64,000 nucleotides of DNA from Tumebacillus flagellatus (GTDB lineage Bacteria; Bacillota; Bacilli; Tumebacillales; Tumebacillaceae). Below, in pieces: positions 16,145-26,000 of this stretch. Each line of letters starts with the position of its first letter. The stretch's first letter is position 1. Under the pieces are notes generated by a model. The model saw only the letters and a program-made list of their open reading frames with translations. It was not told where the DNA came from and searched no databases. The DNA lies in the NCBI RefSeq assembly GCF_000714935.1, contig NZ_JMIR01000018.1, positions 20,108 to 84,107 on the forward strand, read 5' to 3'. The position numbers and the translations under genes were made by a program.

Positions 16145-16537
16145 ATGTCCCTTGCCCTTGAAAAGTCCGCCCCGCCGCTTCTCGTCACTTTAGAAGGCTT
16201 GAACGGCTCGGTTGATGTAGAACTTTCCGGAGATGTTGCCATCTCCACGATGTTGCCCCTGTTGATCCAACACCCTCGCCTGACGTTGCCGGGTGCTCCG
16301 AGTACACCCTCTGAATGGACAATCGGGATCAAAGGCGGCCAAAAACTGGACCCGAACAACAAACTGTTTGATTACGGAATCCTCGAAGGCACGATCCTCC
16401 TCCTGCAACCAAGCTCCCAATACTCAAATCCGTTGCCGGAAATCGAGGGAGAGCTTTCTCTGCCCAACGAGAACAAACTGCTCGTCCTGAAAAAAGCGAC
16501 CTCATCCCTCACCTCGATGTTTAAGAGAAAAAAGTAA
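16145..16537 (+). CDS. YukD/EsaB-like ubiquitin-fold type VII component
   Basis: A 130-residue protein whose first 90 residues have the beta-grasp pattern of YukD/EsaB (VTLEGLNGSVDVELSGDVAI near the start, then DYGILEGTILLLQPSS). A charged tail of about 35 residues ending in KRKK follows, longer than in the roughly 80-residue YukD. YukD/EsaB proteins are cytosolic partners of type VII machines. GGAGG stands 13 bases before the ATG. It is probably expressed by read-through from esxA. Confidence 0.75.
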   Translation: MSLALEKSAPPLLVTLEGLNGSVDVELSGDVAISTMLPLLIQHPRLTLPGAPSTPSEWTIGIKGGQKLDPNNKLFDYGILEGTILLLQPSSQYSNPLPEIEGELSLPNENKLLVLKKATSSLTSMFKRKK

Positions 16538-16561
16538 CACTTTACTCAAAGAAAAATCCCC

Positions 16562-16591
16562 TTGCACTTAACCCTGATAGTTTTGTATATT
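16562..16591 (+). promoter_or_regulatory. Promoter for the secreted stalk-domain gene
   Basis: TTGCAC, 18 bases, then TATATT, with about 35 bases to the next ATG at 16632. Confidence 0.6.
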
Positions 16592-16631
16592 TATAACGAG
16601 GGTAATTCTTACAGATAAGGGTGATAGTAAC

Positions 16632-17522
16632 ATGGGTATCAAAAACTACAAGCAACTGGTCACAGGCATCATCATCGGTGCAGCTGTCACGACTTCCATT
16701 CCGGTCTTTGCAGGCGGCAGCGTGCAAGCAGCATTGACTTCCGTCGTCTTCAACTTCAACGGCACGCAAAAGCCGCTACCGGACGGCTATGCGGTCCTTT
16801 CTTACCAAGACCACACCTACGTTCCGGCTCGCTTCGTCGCGGAAAACCTCAACTCGGACGTGTACTGGGATGAGAACACACAAACCATCACGTTTAAAAC
16901 CAAGGGCCAGTCTTCGAACTCCAGCAGCCCGTTTGGTGATCTGACTCCGGGTGGCGGTGGTACGAGCAACTCGAACGGCGGTACTACGAACAATGGTGGT
17001 ACGACAAACACTGGCGGTTCTTCCGGGCACGTCGGCACTACTACTTCCCCGATCCCGGTTCTCGGTCAGTATTCGAACTATAAATTCTCTAGCGGTGCCA
17101 CTTTCTATGACGTGAACCAAACCTTTACAAATGGTCCCATTCAAATGAAGGTATTGAAAGTCGCCCTTGACCCACAGTTTGATAAATATGGGGATCAGTA
17201 TCCTGATTCTATGTATAAATCCCTTGCCATGGAAGTAGAATACACGAACATTTCCAAAGTACATGTATCTCACAGTGCTAGACTTGGCGGGTTTACGATT
17301 GCGGGTAACGAAAACAAATATATCCCCTGGGGCATTTTTACGGACAACTCACAACAAGAAAGCGACTATCAACCGGGCGAGAAACATAAATTTGTTTTCA
17401 TTGACAAAGTCGCAGGTGACCTCAATAGCTTGAATTCGTTTGACTGGCTCATGACGGCGGTCTATTCGGATAACTACAAAGAATCGGCAGGCTCCAAAAC
17501 TGTATCGATTAAATTCCGCTAG
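16632..17522 (+). CDS. Secreted protein with copper-amine-oxidase-like stalk domain
   Basis: A 296-residue exported protein. A signal peptide (hydrophobic GIIIGAAVTTSIPVFA) is followed by one copper amine oxidase N-terminal-like domain (GYAVLSYQDHTYVPARFVAE, then DENTQTITF). A Gly/Thr/Asn-rich linker at residues 95-135 leads to a beta-rich C-terminal domain like DUF4352 folds. Such stalk domains are common in secreted Bacillales proteins and bind no copper. Its position between the YukD-like gene and convergent EssC suggests an envelope role, but no function is known. Confidence 0.7.
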   Translation: MGIKNYKQLVTGIIIGAAVTTSIPVFAGGSVQAALTSVVFNFNGTQKPLPDGYAVLSYQDHTYVPARFVAENLNSDVYWDENTQTITFKTKGQSSNSSSPFGDLTPGGGGTSNSNGGTTNNGGTTNTGGSSGHVGTTTSPIPVLGQYSNYKFSSGATFYDVNQTFTNGPIQMKVLKVALDPQFDKYGDQYPDSMYKSLAMEVEYTNISKVHVSHSARLGGFTIAGNENKYIPWGIFTDNSQQESDYQPGEKHKFVFIDKVAGDLNSLNSFDWLMTAVYSDNYKESAGSKTVSIKFR

Positions 17523-17565
17523 ACAGGAAACTTCCCTGCGCACGGTTTGGGTCAGGTTTCAATCT

Positions 17566-17613
17566 AAAAAAAGCACCCCCTTCCACTACGATTAGTGAAA
17601 GGGGGTGCTTTTT
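17566..17613. terminator. Strong bidirectional terminator
   Basis: AAAAAGCACCCCCTTCCACT pairs with AGTGAAAGGGGGTGCTTTTT around a five-base loop. It separates the plus-strand stalk gene from the convergent EssC gene. Confidence 0.92.
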
Positions 17614-20600
17614 CTACTCGCTCTCTTCCATAAACAACTGCACTTGCTTGTTCTTCTGATTCCGTCTCACCAAGAACCCGCGTCCCGGCGGGAACAGCAT
17701 CGCCCGCTGGTTCCCGAGAATAAAGCCTTCGTTCGGATCCCCCGCCAAGATCACCCCCGGCGTGCTCATCTCCTTCAAGCGCGTCGGGAAGTTGTCAAAG
17801 CTCCGCGACGACCCGCCGACGCGTCTTGCCAGCACCGTGTGGAACCCGATATCCCGCGCTTGCAGCAGGTAATCCGCCAACTGCGTGATCGGGTTGCCCA
17901 TCGCAGCCGACACCACTTCGTAGTCGTCGAGGATCAGGAAGTAATGCGGTCCGCTCCAGCCTTCCTTGGGATTCGGGGACAGCGCCGCTTGCGAAATCCG
18001 CGGATCGAGTTCCCCGCGCAACGCGAACACCGGGTCGTTGAGCATCTGCGCCGACCACGCGTAGTTCTTGATATACGGCTTGACCTCCGGATCATTCACA
18101 AACTCAAACATCATCCGGCGGAAGTCGATCACCAAGAACTGCACCTGCTCCGGCGTGTACCGCGCCATCATCCCGCGCATGAACTGCCGCAGGAACGACG
18201 TCTTGCCGGTCTCGCCGTCGCCGTACACCATGAAGTGCGGCTCGTTGCCCATCGGGTCCCACGATACCACGTCCAGCCGCGACTCCTCAATCCCGAACGG
18301 AATCGCTTTGCCTTGCAGCTGCTCCGCTTCCACTTCGCTTTGGCGAATTTGCAGCGGCAGAATCCGAATCGGCTGCACCTTCGGCCCTTTCCACGCGTCG
18401 ACCGTCGCGTTTACAAACGCATCCGGAGCCGTGTCGCCCGTCACATCCAAGCGCGGCAGTGCGACTTGGAAGTAGAAACCCTCACGCCCCACACCGCGAC
18501 CCGCGATGTCGCGCGGCATCACCTTCTGCGCCGCCCGGTTCACTTCGGAGTCGTTCGGCTCGTTGAGGCGCAACTCCAACCGACCCGTGATGTTGTCGCG
18601 AATCTTCATCCGCAAGTCCGCCCAGCGGTTCGACGCGAGGATGACGTGAATCCCGTAGTTCAGACCCGTCGTGACCAACTCGGTCACTTCGTTGTCCACC
18701 AGTTCAAAGTTCTCCGCCTGCAACTGCGCAATGTCGTCGATCACCAAGAACACATCGCCCGGCTGATCCAAAAACTCCCCGTTGGCGCGGCGCTCGCGGA
18801 ACGTGTGCATCGTGTCGATCCCGTGCTGGCGGAACAACTGCTCCCGCTCGTCGATCAAGCCGTGCACTTGGCGGATCATGATCGGGAACTTGTCTTTGTC
18901 CGCTTTGCCGTACACCGTCCCGACATGCGGAGCCGCTTGCAGCGGACGAAGCAGACCGCCGCCGAGGTCGATCACGTAAAACTGCGCGTCCGACGGCTTG
19001 TGCGTCGCCATGAACGCCGTGATGATCGTCTTCAAGAACGTCGATTTCCCGCTCTGCGGCGCCCCGACGATCGCCAAGTGCCCCTCGTTGCCGAGGAAAT
19101 CCAAAATCAGCGGCTCTTGCGCCTGCTGCAACGGCAAATCCAAAACCCCGACCGGAACCTTCAATAAAGTGCGCACCGGTCGCGTCGGCCACTCCGTGCC
19201 GTTGAAGAACGGGTAGTTCCCCGTGCTGAACAACGTCTGCAAAAACGGCTGCGGCTTCAACACGCCGTCGAGCGTCAAGTTGCGATCCAGCGGGTCCACC
19301 CATACTTGGTGCACGTCCTGCCCGAGCTTCTTGGCGTGATCCACCAACCGCTCGATGATCACTTCCATCTCCGTACGTCCGTCGGAACGCTTCTCCTTGG
19401 TCGCCGCCACTACGGTCATCCCCGGCAGTTGGAACTCCACGATGCGGCCCGACGCGTTGAACTCCCCGATCTGCACCGCCGCTTCCGGTCGGTCGGAGAT
19501 CGGCGTGTACGGCCCCGATACGGACGCCGTTTTGAACAGGTCGTAGATGTGCGTGTCGACTTTGAGATAACCGACCCCCGGATACGACGGCAGATAGAAC
19601 GCGTCCGGCGTGCCGATGACCGTGCGGGACTCCGCTTCCGAGAACGTCCGCAGACAGATGCGGTAACGCAGGTGCGTCTCCAGCCCTTTCAATCGGCCCT
19701 CTTCCAAACGCTGTGTCGCAAACAACAGATGAATCCCGATGCTTCGTCCGATCCGCCCGATCTTGACAAACAGATCGGTAAACTCCGGCTGTGCCGCCAA
19801 CAACTCGCCGAATTCGTCGATGACGACGACGAGGTACGGCAACGGTTCCATAAACGGATTCGAAGCGCGTTTGTTTTGATACTGCTTCACGTTGTCGAGG
19901 TTGCCCGCCTCGCGCAGCATGCGCTGACGGCGATCCATCTCGCCGAGCAACGATTGGTAGAAGCGGTCGATCATCGAACCGTCGCCTTCGAGGTTGGTGA
20001 TCATCCCCGCCGCGTGCGGCAGGTTGGCGAGGTCGGCAAACGCCGCGCCGCCTTTGAAGTCAACGAAGATGAAGTTCAACATCTCCGCGTCGTTGTTGAC
20101 GGCAAGACCGACCACCAACGAGCGCAAGAGCTCCGACTTACCGGAACCGGTCGCCCCGATGACGAGACCGTGTACCCCCATCCCGTTGTCGGCCGCTTCC
20201 TTCAAGTCGACGATGACCGGCTGCCCGTCGACGCGCATCCCGATCGGAGCGCGCATCACCAACTCACGCGGCTTCGCTTGCCAAGTCGCCGCCGGGTCGA
20301 CGTGCGCCGCCGAACGAATGTTCAGCAGGTCGGTCATCTTGACGAGGTCGGCAAGCGAGATCTGCGACGCTTTTTCACTCTGGACGAACGGCGCCAACCC
20401 GCGCGCGATGCCGTCCGAAGTGACCAGCGACAGACGTTCCGCCTGCTTGCCTTCCGCACGACGACCGCCAAACGCCATCTCTTCAAACGTGAACTCGCCC
20501 TCTTCGCCCACATGCACGCGGGACGCAAACGCCTGCGGGATCGAGTAGCGTCCGTCGACCAGCGAAAGCACGGTGATGCCCGCTTCCGCCGCCGAGTTGA

Positions 20601-21642
20601 ACAGTTCGGCAAGCTCCGACGACTGCGAAATCAGCGTGTTGATGTCGATGCCGTCCAACACGAGGATTTGATGCGGGCCGAGCGGTCCTGCCGGTTGGTT
20701 TTTGCGTTCTTCACGGTTTTTCTTGACCTGCACGATGCGCGGCAGAATTTCTTCATTAAACATCTGGTGGAACTCCATCGCGTTGCCCGCCATGTAGCAA
20801 AGCGGGGTGCCGCCCGGCAATTTCTTGGTGGAGCGGGGACGGCGGCCGTGCGGGAGCCACTTGAACCATTGCCACTGCTGCTCGACTTCCTTGGTGAAGT
20901 AGACGAACATCTGCACATCTTCCGGCGCGTGGAACACGGCGACTTGGGTGAGCAGAGCGCGCGCCATCTCTTGGATCATGTGGCGTTTGCCGCGAATCGC
21001 CAGCGACCCGAGGTCTTTGAGCGGCAATTCGATCGGCGCGTTCTCGATCAGCTCAAATTTGGTGACGAGCGACTTCGCCCGGTAGATCAAGTTCTTGTCA
21101 TACTCGGTAAACGGGTTCTCGTCCATCTCCAACTTCGCTTTGCACGACAGCGGCACCGGGCCGCGCCCCATCGACACGGTCAAAAAGTCCTCGTCGCTGC
21201 GGTTGCGCTCCCAGATCCGTTCGCGCTGCTGGACAAACTTCAGCAACTGCTCCGGTGCCGGGAAGAGCGTGTCGTAGTAGCTTTTTTGACGAAGGGAGAG
21301 CTTTTCCAACTTGTCATGCTGTTCGTCGAGGTAGTTCACGTACTTTTTCTTGACGGAGCGCTGTTGGGACATGCGGTTCTTCTTCTGCATGACCACTTGG
21401 ACGATCGCGGTGATGATCGAGATCGCCGCCATGATGGAGGCGGCAAACGCCATCGTCGCATTGTGGTAGACGGTCGACATGATGTACGCCGAGGTCATGG
21501 TCAAGCCGGCCGTGATGATCGACATGATCAGCCCGTTCTTGCTCGGCGGTTGCAGCGGCGGCGGCGCGACGATCTTCACGTCGTCCTTGGGCAACGGTTC
21601 CGGATAGGTGCGTGCGGGTCTGTAGTATTGAATTCCGTTCAT
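17614..21642 (-). CDS. essC: Type VII secretion FtsK/SpoIIIE-type ATPase (EssC/EccC-like)
   Basis: A 1342-residue membrane ATPase. Two hydrophobic helices lie near residues 40-95, followed by three FtsK/SpoIIIE P-loop domains: GATGSGKSELLRS near 495, GAPQSGKSTFLKT near 857 and GDGETGKTSFLRQ near 1137. The first has the acidic VVVIDEFGELL. EssC drives export of WXG proteins; the later domains bind substrates. The N-terminal FHA domains usual in Firmicute EssC are absent; the protein begins almost at the helices, as in actinobacterial EccC. The ATG at 21642 follows AGGAGG. It is the second gene of an operon with the MinD-like ATPase. Confidence 0.9.
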   Translation of the reverse strand: MNGIQYYRPARTYPEPLPKDDVKIVAPPPLQPPSKNGLIMSIITAGLTMTSAYIMSTVYHNATMAFAASIMAAISIITAIVQVVMQKKNRMSQQRSVKKKYVNYLDEQHDKLEKLSLRQKSYYDTLFPAPEQLLKFVQQRERIWERNRSDEDFLTVSMGRGPVPLSCKAKLEMDENPFTEYDKNLIYRAKSLVTKFELIENAPIELPLKDLGSLAIRGKRHMIQEMARALLTQVAVFHAPEDVQMFVYFTKEVEQQWQWFKWLPHGRRPRSTKKLPGGTPLCYMAGNAMEFHQMFNEEILPRIVQVKKNREERKNQPAGPLGPHQILVLDGIDINTLISQSSELAELFNSAAEAGITVLSLVDGRYSIPQAFASRVHVGEEGEFTFEEMAFGGRRAEGKQAERLSLVTSDGIARGLAPFVQSEKASQISLADLVKMTDLLNIRSAAHVDPAATWQAKPRELVMRAPIGMRVDGQPVIVDLKEAADNGMGVHGLVIGATGSGKSELLRSLVVGLAVNNDAEMLNFIFVDFKGGAAFADLANLPHAAGMITNLEGDGSMIDRFYQSLLGEMDRRQRMLREAGNLDNVKQYQNKRASNPFMEPLPYLVVVIDEFGELLAAQPEFTDLFVKIGRIGRSIGIHLLFATQRLEEGRLKGLETHLRYRICLRTFSEAESRTVIGTPDAFYLPSYPGVGYLKVDTHIYDLFKTASVSGPYTPISDRPEAAVQIGEFNASGRIVEFQLPGMTVVAATKEKRSDGRTEMEVIIERLVDHAKKLGQDVHQVWVDPLDRNLTLDGVLKPQPFLQTLFSTGNYPFFNGTEWPTRPVRTLLKVPVGVLDLPLQQAQEPLILDFLGNEGHLAIVGAPQSGKSTFLKTIITAFMATHKPSDAQFYVIDLGGGLLRPLQAAPHVGTVYGKADKDKFPIMIRQVHGLIDEREQLFRQHGIDTMHTFRERRANGEFLDQPGDVFLVIDDIAQLQAENFELVDNEVTELVTTGLNYGIHVILASNRWADLRMKIRDNITGRLELRLNEPNDSEVNRAAQKVMPRDIAGRGVGREGFYFQVALPRLDVTGDTAPDAFVNATVDAWKGPKVQPIRILPLQIRQSEVEAEQLQGKAIPFGIEESRLDVVSWDPMGNEPHFMVYGDGETGKTSFLRQFMRGMMARYTPEQVQFLVIDFRRMMFEFVNDPEVKPYIKNYAWSAQMLNDPVFALRGELDPRISQAALSPNPKEGWSGPHYFLILDDYEVVSAAMGNPITQLADYLLQARDIGFHTVLARRVGGSSRSFDNFPTRLKEMSTPGVILAGDPNEGFILGNQRAMLFPPGRGFLVRRNQKNKQVQLFMEESE

Positions 21643-21656
21643 AACGTCCTCCTGTC

Positions 21657-22940
21657 TCACTTCTTGAACAAGCGGCCGAACAATCCTTTGCCGCCCGCTT
21701 GCGTGCGCTCTTCCTCCAGCGTCGTGCGCAGGAAGTTCTCCGGCACGAGCAGTTCAAGGATCGGCATCAGCGCGCCGTCGAGCTCATCGTCCACGTCGAT
21801 CAACCGCGCTTCCCAAGCGGCACGGTAGAGGTGTTTCAAGGATTGCGCCGGAATGGTGGCGAGCGGTTTTTTCGGGAGGCACTGCCAGAGCAGTTTCTGG
21901 TCGACGCCGGCGTTGTACTTGTTGACGACGACGTGTACCTGCAAGTCTCCGCGCGCCTCGGCGTGAAGCAGGTCGCGAATCAGCAGATACTCCTCGGTGG
22001 GCGGCGCGCCGTCGGACGGCGGCATCAAGCGTTGCAGCAGCACCGGGTCGGGGTCGACGACGAGGAACACGGTATCGAATTCCTCAAAAATATCGGCGTC
22101 AAACCCCTCCTGCGAAAACGACGCATCGTAAAAAATAAACGGCGAGTGCCGCAGCTCGTACACCAGCTTCATGATCTCTTCGGCGGACACTTCGCCGTTG
22201 GGCAGCTGCGGGTGGTTGAGGTACATCGCGATGCCTTCGTAGAGCAGTTCGGATTCTTTTTTCAAGAGGCCGTATTCCAAAACGTGAAATGGCGGTTTGT
22301 AGTCCGGCATGAGCTCGGCGACGTTTAAGTGGTCGTACAGCGTCGGGCGGTTGCCCGGATGTTCGACCAGCGTGCAATGCAGCGAGCGGTTGGCGATGGC
22401 GGTGGCGAGGCTCGTCGTAAGAAACGTCGCGCCCGCCCGCGGCGTAAGACTTAAGAACATACAGACTTTGCTCTGCATCGAAACGTAGGAGTGCACGGGG
22501 ACGGCGACTTTGATTTCGCGTTCGACGATGCGCTCTTTTTCGATGATTTTTTCGACTTCGACGATTTTTTCCTTCTCGATGATGCGGACCGGGCCTTCGT
22601 GCTCGTCCTCGTCGGGAAGTTGGGGACGAACCGGTTCAAGCGGTTCGTTCTGGGCCTGCAGCAACGGAGCGATGCGGCGCACGACCTGGTTGGCGGTGTC
22701 GCGCAGGTCTCCGTAGAACAGCAAGACTTCGACGCCGTAGCGATGCGCGAGTTCGTTGGCTTCCTGCGACCAGCGAAGCGTCGGGTCGAGGATCAGCAAC
22801 TCACAACGGCCGGCGGACAACTGAGCCTGCAGGTCCGCCTCGGACTGGAGGTTGTCGCTCCATTCGAGGACGGGGTACGGCAGGAAGGTTTGCAGCTTCT
22901 GGCCCAACGGGGCGGAACCGAAAGCGAATAAAATTTTCAT
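21657..22940 (-). CDS. MinD/CpaE (TadZ)-like ATPase domain protein upstream of EssC
   Basis: A 427-residue soluble protein. Residues 1-100 resemble a receiver-like fold (LLILDPTLRWSQ). Residues 120-145 are an extremely charged helix (EKEKIVEVEKIIEKE). The rest resembles a MinD/TadZ ATPase fold with a weak P-loop (LTPRAGATFLTTSLA near residue 165) that lacks the lysines of a true MinD motif. TadZ/CpaE proteins place pilus machines at cell poles. Here the gene lies directly upstream of EssC (14 bases) and shares its promoter, an unusual partner for a type VII ATPase. Role in localising the secretion machine is inference. Confidence 0.6.
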   Translation of the reverse strand: MKILFAFGSAPLGQKLQTFLPYPVLEWSDNLQSEADLQAQLSAGRCELLILDPTLRWSQEANELAHRYGVEVLLFYGDLRDTANQVVRRIAPLLQAQNEPLEPVRPQLPDEDEHEGPVRIIEKEKIVEVEKIIEKERIVEREIKVAVPVHSYVSMQSKVCMFLSLTPRAGATFLTTSLATAIANRSLHCTLVEHPGNRPTLYDHLNVAELMPDYKPPFHVLEYGLLKKESELLYEGIAMYLNHPQLPNGEVSAEEIMKLVYELRHSPFIFYDASFSQEGFDADIFEEFDTVFLVVDPDPVLLQRLMPPSDGAPPTEEYLLIRDLLHAEARGDLQVHVVVNKYNAGVDQKLLWQCLPKKPLATIPAQSLKHLYRAAWEARLIDVDDELDGALMPILELLVPENFLRTTLEEERTQAGGKGLFGRLFKK

Positions 22941-23006
22941 CTGTGTATCCCCTTACCTTCATTGCGGCTGTGTAATGGGCGTTAATCTATTTCCCAAGTA
23001 AGTTTT

Positions 23007-23036
23007 ATTATACCAAAAATAGTCACCTCTTTGACG
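23007..23036 (-). promoter_or_regulatory. Promoter of the MinD-like/EssC operon
   Basis: On the minus strand CGTCAA, 18 bases, then TGGTATAAT, an extended -10 with perfect TATAAT. It lies about 65 bases before the ATG at 22940 and overlaps the T-run of the preceding terminator. Confidence 0.65.
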
Positions 23037-23067
23037 AAAAAAAACACCCGACCGCGCGGGCCGAGTG
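23034..23067 (-). terminator. Terminator of the Tad-like/surface-protein operon
   Basis: On the minus strand CACTCGGCC pairs with GGTCGGGTG (two wobbles), followed by eight T, directly after the giant surface-protein gene. Confidence 0.8.
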
Positions 23068-23073
23068 CATTTT

Positions 23074-26000
23074 TTAGTGCGTGACATTGGAGCCGAAGTC
23101 GTCCCGTGACGATTTGTCGGCGTCGTAGAACACCACGTCGCCGTAGTCGAGCGGGAACGGGTACGGCTTGCCGTATTTGTTGGTTGCCGAGGAGGTGAAG
23201 CCTTCCATCGACCATTGGTTCATTTTTTCCCCGTGAATGTATTGCAGGTGCGGGTGGTTGATGTCGGCGTGCTGGATCGACTCGATGTTGAAGTTGACGA
23301 TGATGTACCCGTCATGCAGGAAGACTTTCGAATGGTCGTTCAGCGGTCCTTGCGCCCAGAGTTTGGTTCCCGCTGGCACCACGTACGGCGCGGCGGGCAG
23401 GGAGTATTCTCCGTACCAGTGCTGGACGGACGCGTACTGCCGCTGAGCGTCGACGCTGGCGGTGTAATACTTCGCCGGCGGATCAAACGTGCGCAACGGT
23501 GCGGTCAGCTCCAACAGGGAGTAGTTGCCGGCGAGCGTCTTCTTGCCGGCCGCGTAGAGGTATTGATCCACGTAGGACTGACGGTTGGTGTATTTCGTAT
23601 TGTAATGGTCGAAGTAGTAATTCGCCGTGTCGGTGATCGCCGTTTGGTTGACGTTGCGCAGCGGGTCGTTGAGCACGACGTAGCGCTGGACTTTGTCGTC
23701 CGTGGAGCCGACCTGAACGAACTGCTGCTCGTTGGTGCGGTAGTAGAGGTCGACCGGGATACGCCCTCCGGAACCGTCACGTTTGATAAAAAAGAAACTG
23801 GGCGTGATCCGGATGCCGTCGTCGATGCTGAACATATTGCCTTTGGTTTTCAGTTCGAATTTGAAGTGGTAGCCGGTTTTGACCGCGGTGTTGTCATAGC
23901 CTGCGAGCGGCGAACTGCCGGGCAGGATCGGCAAACGGTACGGGTAGGTATTGCCGCGCGGGTTGCCGTCGATGTTTTGATAGCCGATCCAATACTTGGC
24001 GCCTGTAGGCGAAACGCCGTCGCTTTGGCGGAAGACGTATTGCCAGTTGTAGTCCGCCACGTCGGTGATGCGAAAGTCGTAGAGTCGTCCGATCACTTCG
24101 ACGGGGATTGATTTGTAGGCGACGTAATTGCTCAGGTCGGTGTTGGCGTAGGTCTGCGAGGCGGCGTTGTCGCTGGATGCGTTGATGGCAATCTCGCGGA
24201 ATTCCACTTGGTAATCGGCGCGCTCGTCCACCCAGACGGGCATCTGGAACAGGGTATCGTCGGAGTAGATGTCGATCCAGGTGCGGGCGAGGATCGGTTG
24301 GATGCCGTCCGCCGGAAACACGTCAAACGGAAACCGGACTTGCCGCTTCTTCGTGTACTTGCTGTAGTCGCGGGTGCGGTAGCCGGGGATTTCCAAATGT
24401 TCGGCGACGGTCGGCATGTAGACGTGGAACGGCCGGTCGAGGATCATCGCGCTGACGCCGGGCGTCGCGTGTGTTTTTTGGTTGTGCTGCCAGTCGTCCG
24501 TCGAGTAGGACGGGTTGACGACCGGAGTGTGGACGGTGACCCATTGGTTATCGAACTTGATGTCAAACGGAGTCGGCGGGTTGTTGGTGAAACTGCCGTC
24601 GACTTTTTCATACGTGACTTTGCCCGTGATAGAAGTGCGGGCTTGGTTCGGCAGCGTGTCCGGGATGTGAATTTGATTTTTGTACATCACGGGGTCTGCT
24701 GTCATCTTGGCGATGTCAATTTTGCCCGGTTTCGGCGTGCTTTGCGGTTGCTGGACGGGTGTATCGTCCATGATCAATTTGCTGACACCGTTGTCGTTGA
24801 AGTTGAGAGAATCGTTCTTACATGTGATCTGCGCGACGTCCGCTTCGGCGATCGCGTTCCAGCCCTCGTCCGCAGGCGGCGACTCACCCGGACTCAATGT
24901 AACGGTGCCGTAATCATGCGGGATTTCTTGACTGGGATCAGCCGGAGACATCTGCAGATGCTGGCGCTCGTCATCCGAGTGCGACACATCCATGCTGATG
25001 GTATAGTCCGGCGGAATCGTCACTTTTTGCGGCACGTCGAGGGCGTAATTGTTCACATCCGCCTGTTTGATCTTGTAGACTTCCAATTGTTTGATGACCC
25101 AGTAGGAGAAGTTGCGTTTTACTGTGATGGTCTGGTCCTTAGGCACGGTTTTCGGCTCACCGGGTGGCGGCATCGTACCGTCCGGATTGGGAACCGGGTC
25201 GGGCGGCGGAATGATGTACGTTTTTTTGAAGTGCACTTTGTAGGTTTTTTGCCCGACGACTTGTTCGAAGCTGTAGCGGAACAAGTATTCCTTGGAGTTG
25301 ACTTTCGTGTACAAGTATTCAGAGGTCGGAATGCCCTGTTTGACATCGAATTTCTCGCCGGTTGGAGAGGCCGAGTCTGCTTTGACTTCACCGACAGGAG
25401 TCGTGGTCATGTCGGAGTTGGTTTGCGGCGGGTCTTGGGGAGGCAACGGAAGATTGTGAATCTTGAAGGTAGCCGTTACTTCGCCGTTGGTTCCGCTTTT
25501 GGAGGCGCGCGCGACTCCGTCGTAGAGGACGAAGTGCACGGTGTACGTGCCTTCCTTCCAATCGTCTCCGGTTTGAAGCGTGTCGGACTCGTTAAAAACG
25601 TGCGGGTCAGTCGCCGACCACGACCCGTCGCAGTTGTCGCTGCCGCAGTCGATTTTTTGGGCATAGGGTTCGCCGGTTTCGTCGTTGTACGGGAAGTCGG
25701 TTCCGTTGCCGACGAGATCGGTGATCAGATTGCCGTCCGGGTCGGTGACGTAGACGCTCTCGTAGTGCGCCCGTGTGTAGGCTGCGTACGTTTTGGCAAC
25801 CCGGCTGATCGAGATGCTGTCGCCCGCTTGGACATCGTTGCTGCTCAGCGTAATCGAGCTGTCGGGAGCGGGGGTTGGGTAGACGGAAAACAGAGGGAAT
25901 GCGGATTGACGGTTGTAGATCGAGTCGTATTGGACGAGGAAGCGGTTGGAAGAGGCTCCCTCGTAGTAGCGGATGTTGCCGCCGCAGTAGGCGAGTAATA

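Noticed and set aside
19306..21828. Open frame of 840 codons on the plus strand
   Set aside because: It is the antisense of the EssC gene; its composition (Arg/His/Asp/Val-rich) is typical of a reverse-strand shadow in GC-rich DNA and it has no ribosome site.
24208..25998. Open frame of 596 codons on the plus strand
   Set aside because: Antisense shadow of the giant surface-protein gene, whose signal peptide, ribosome site and operon position support the minus strand.
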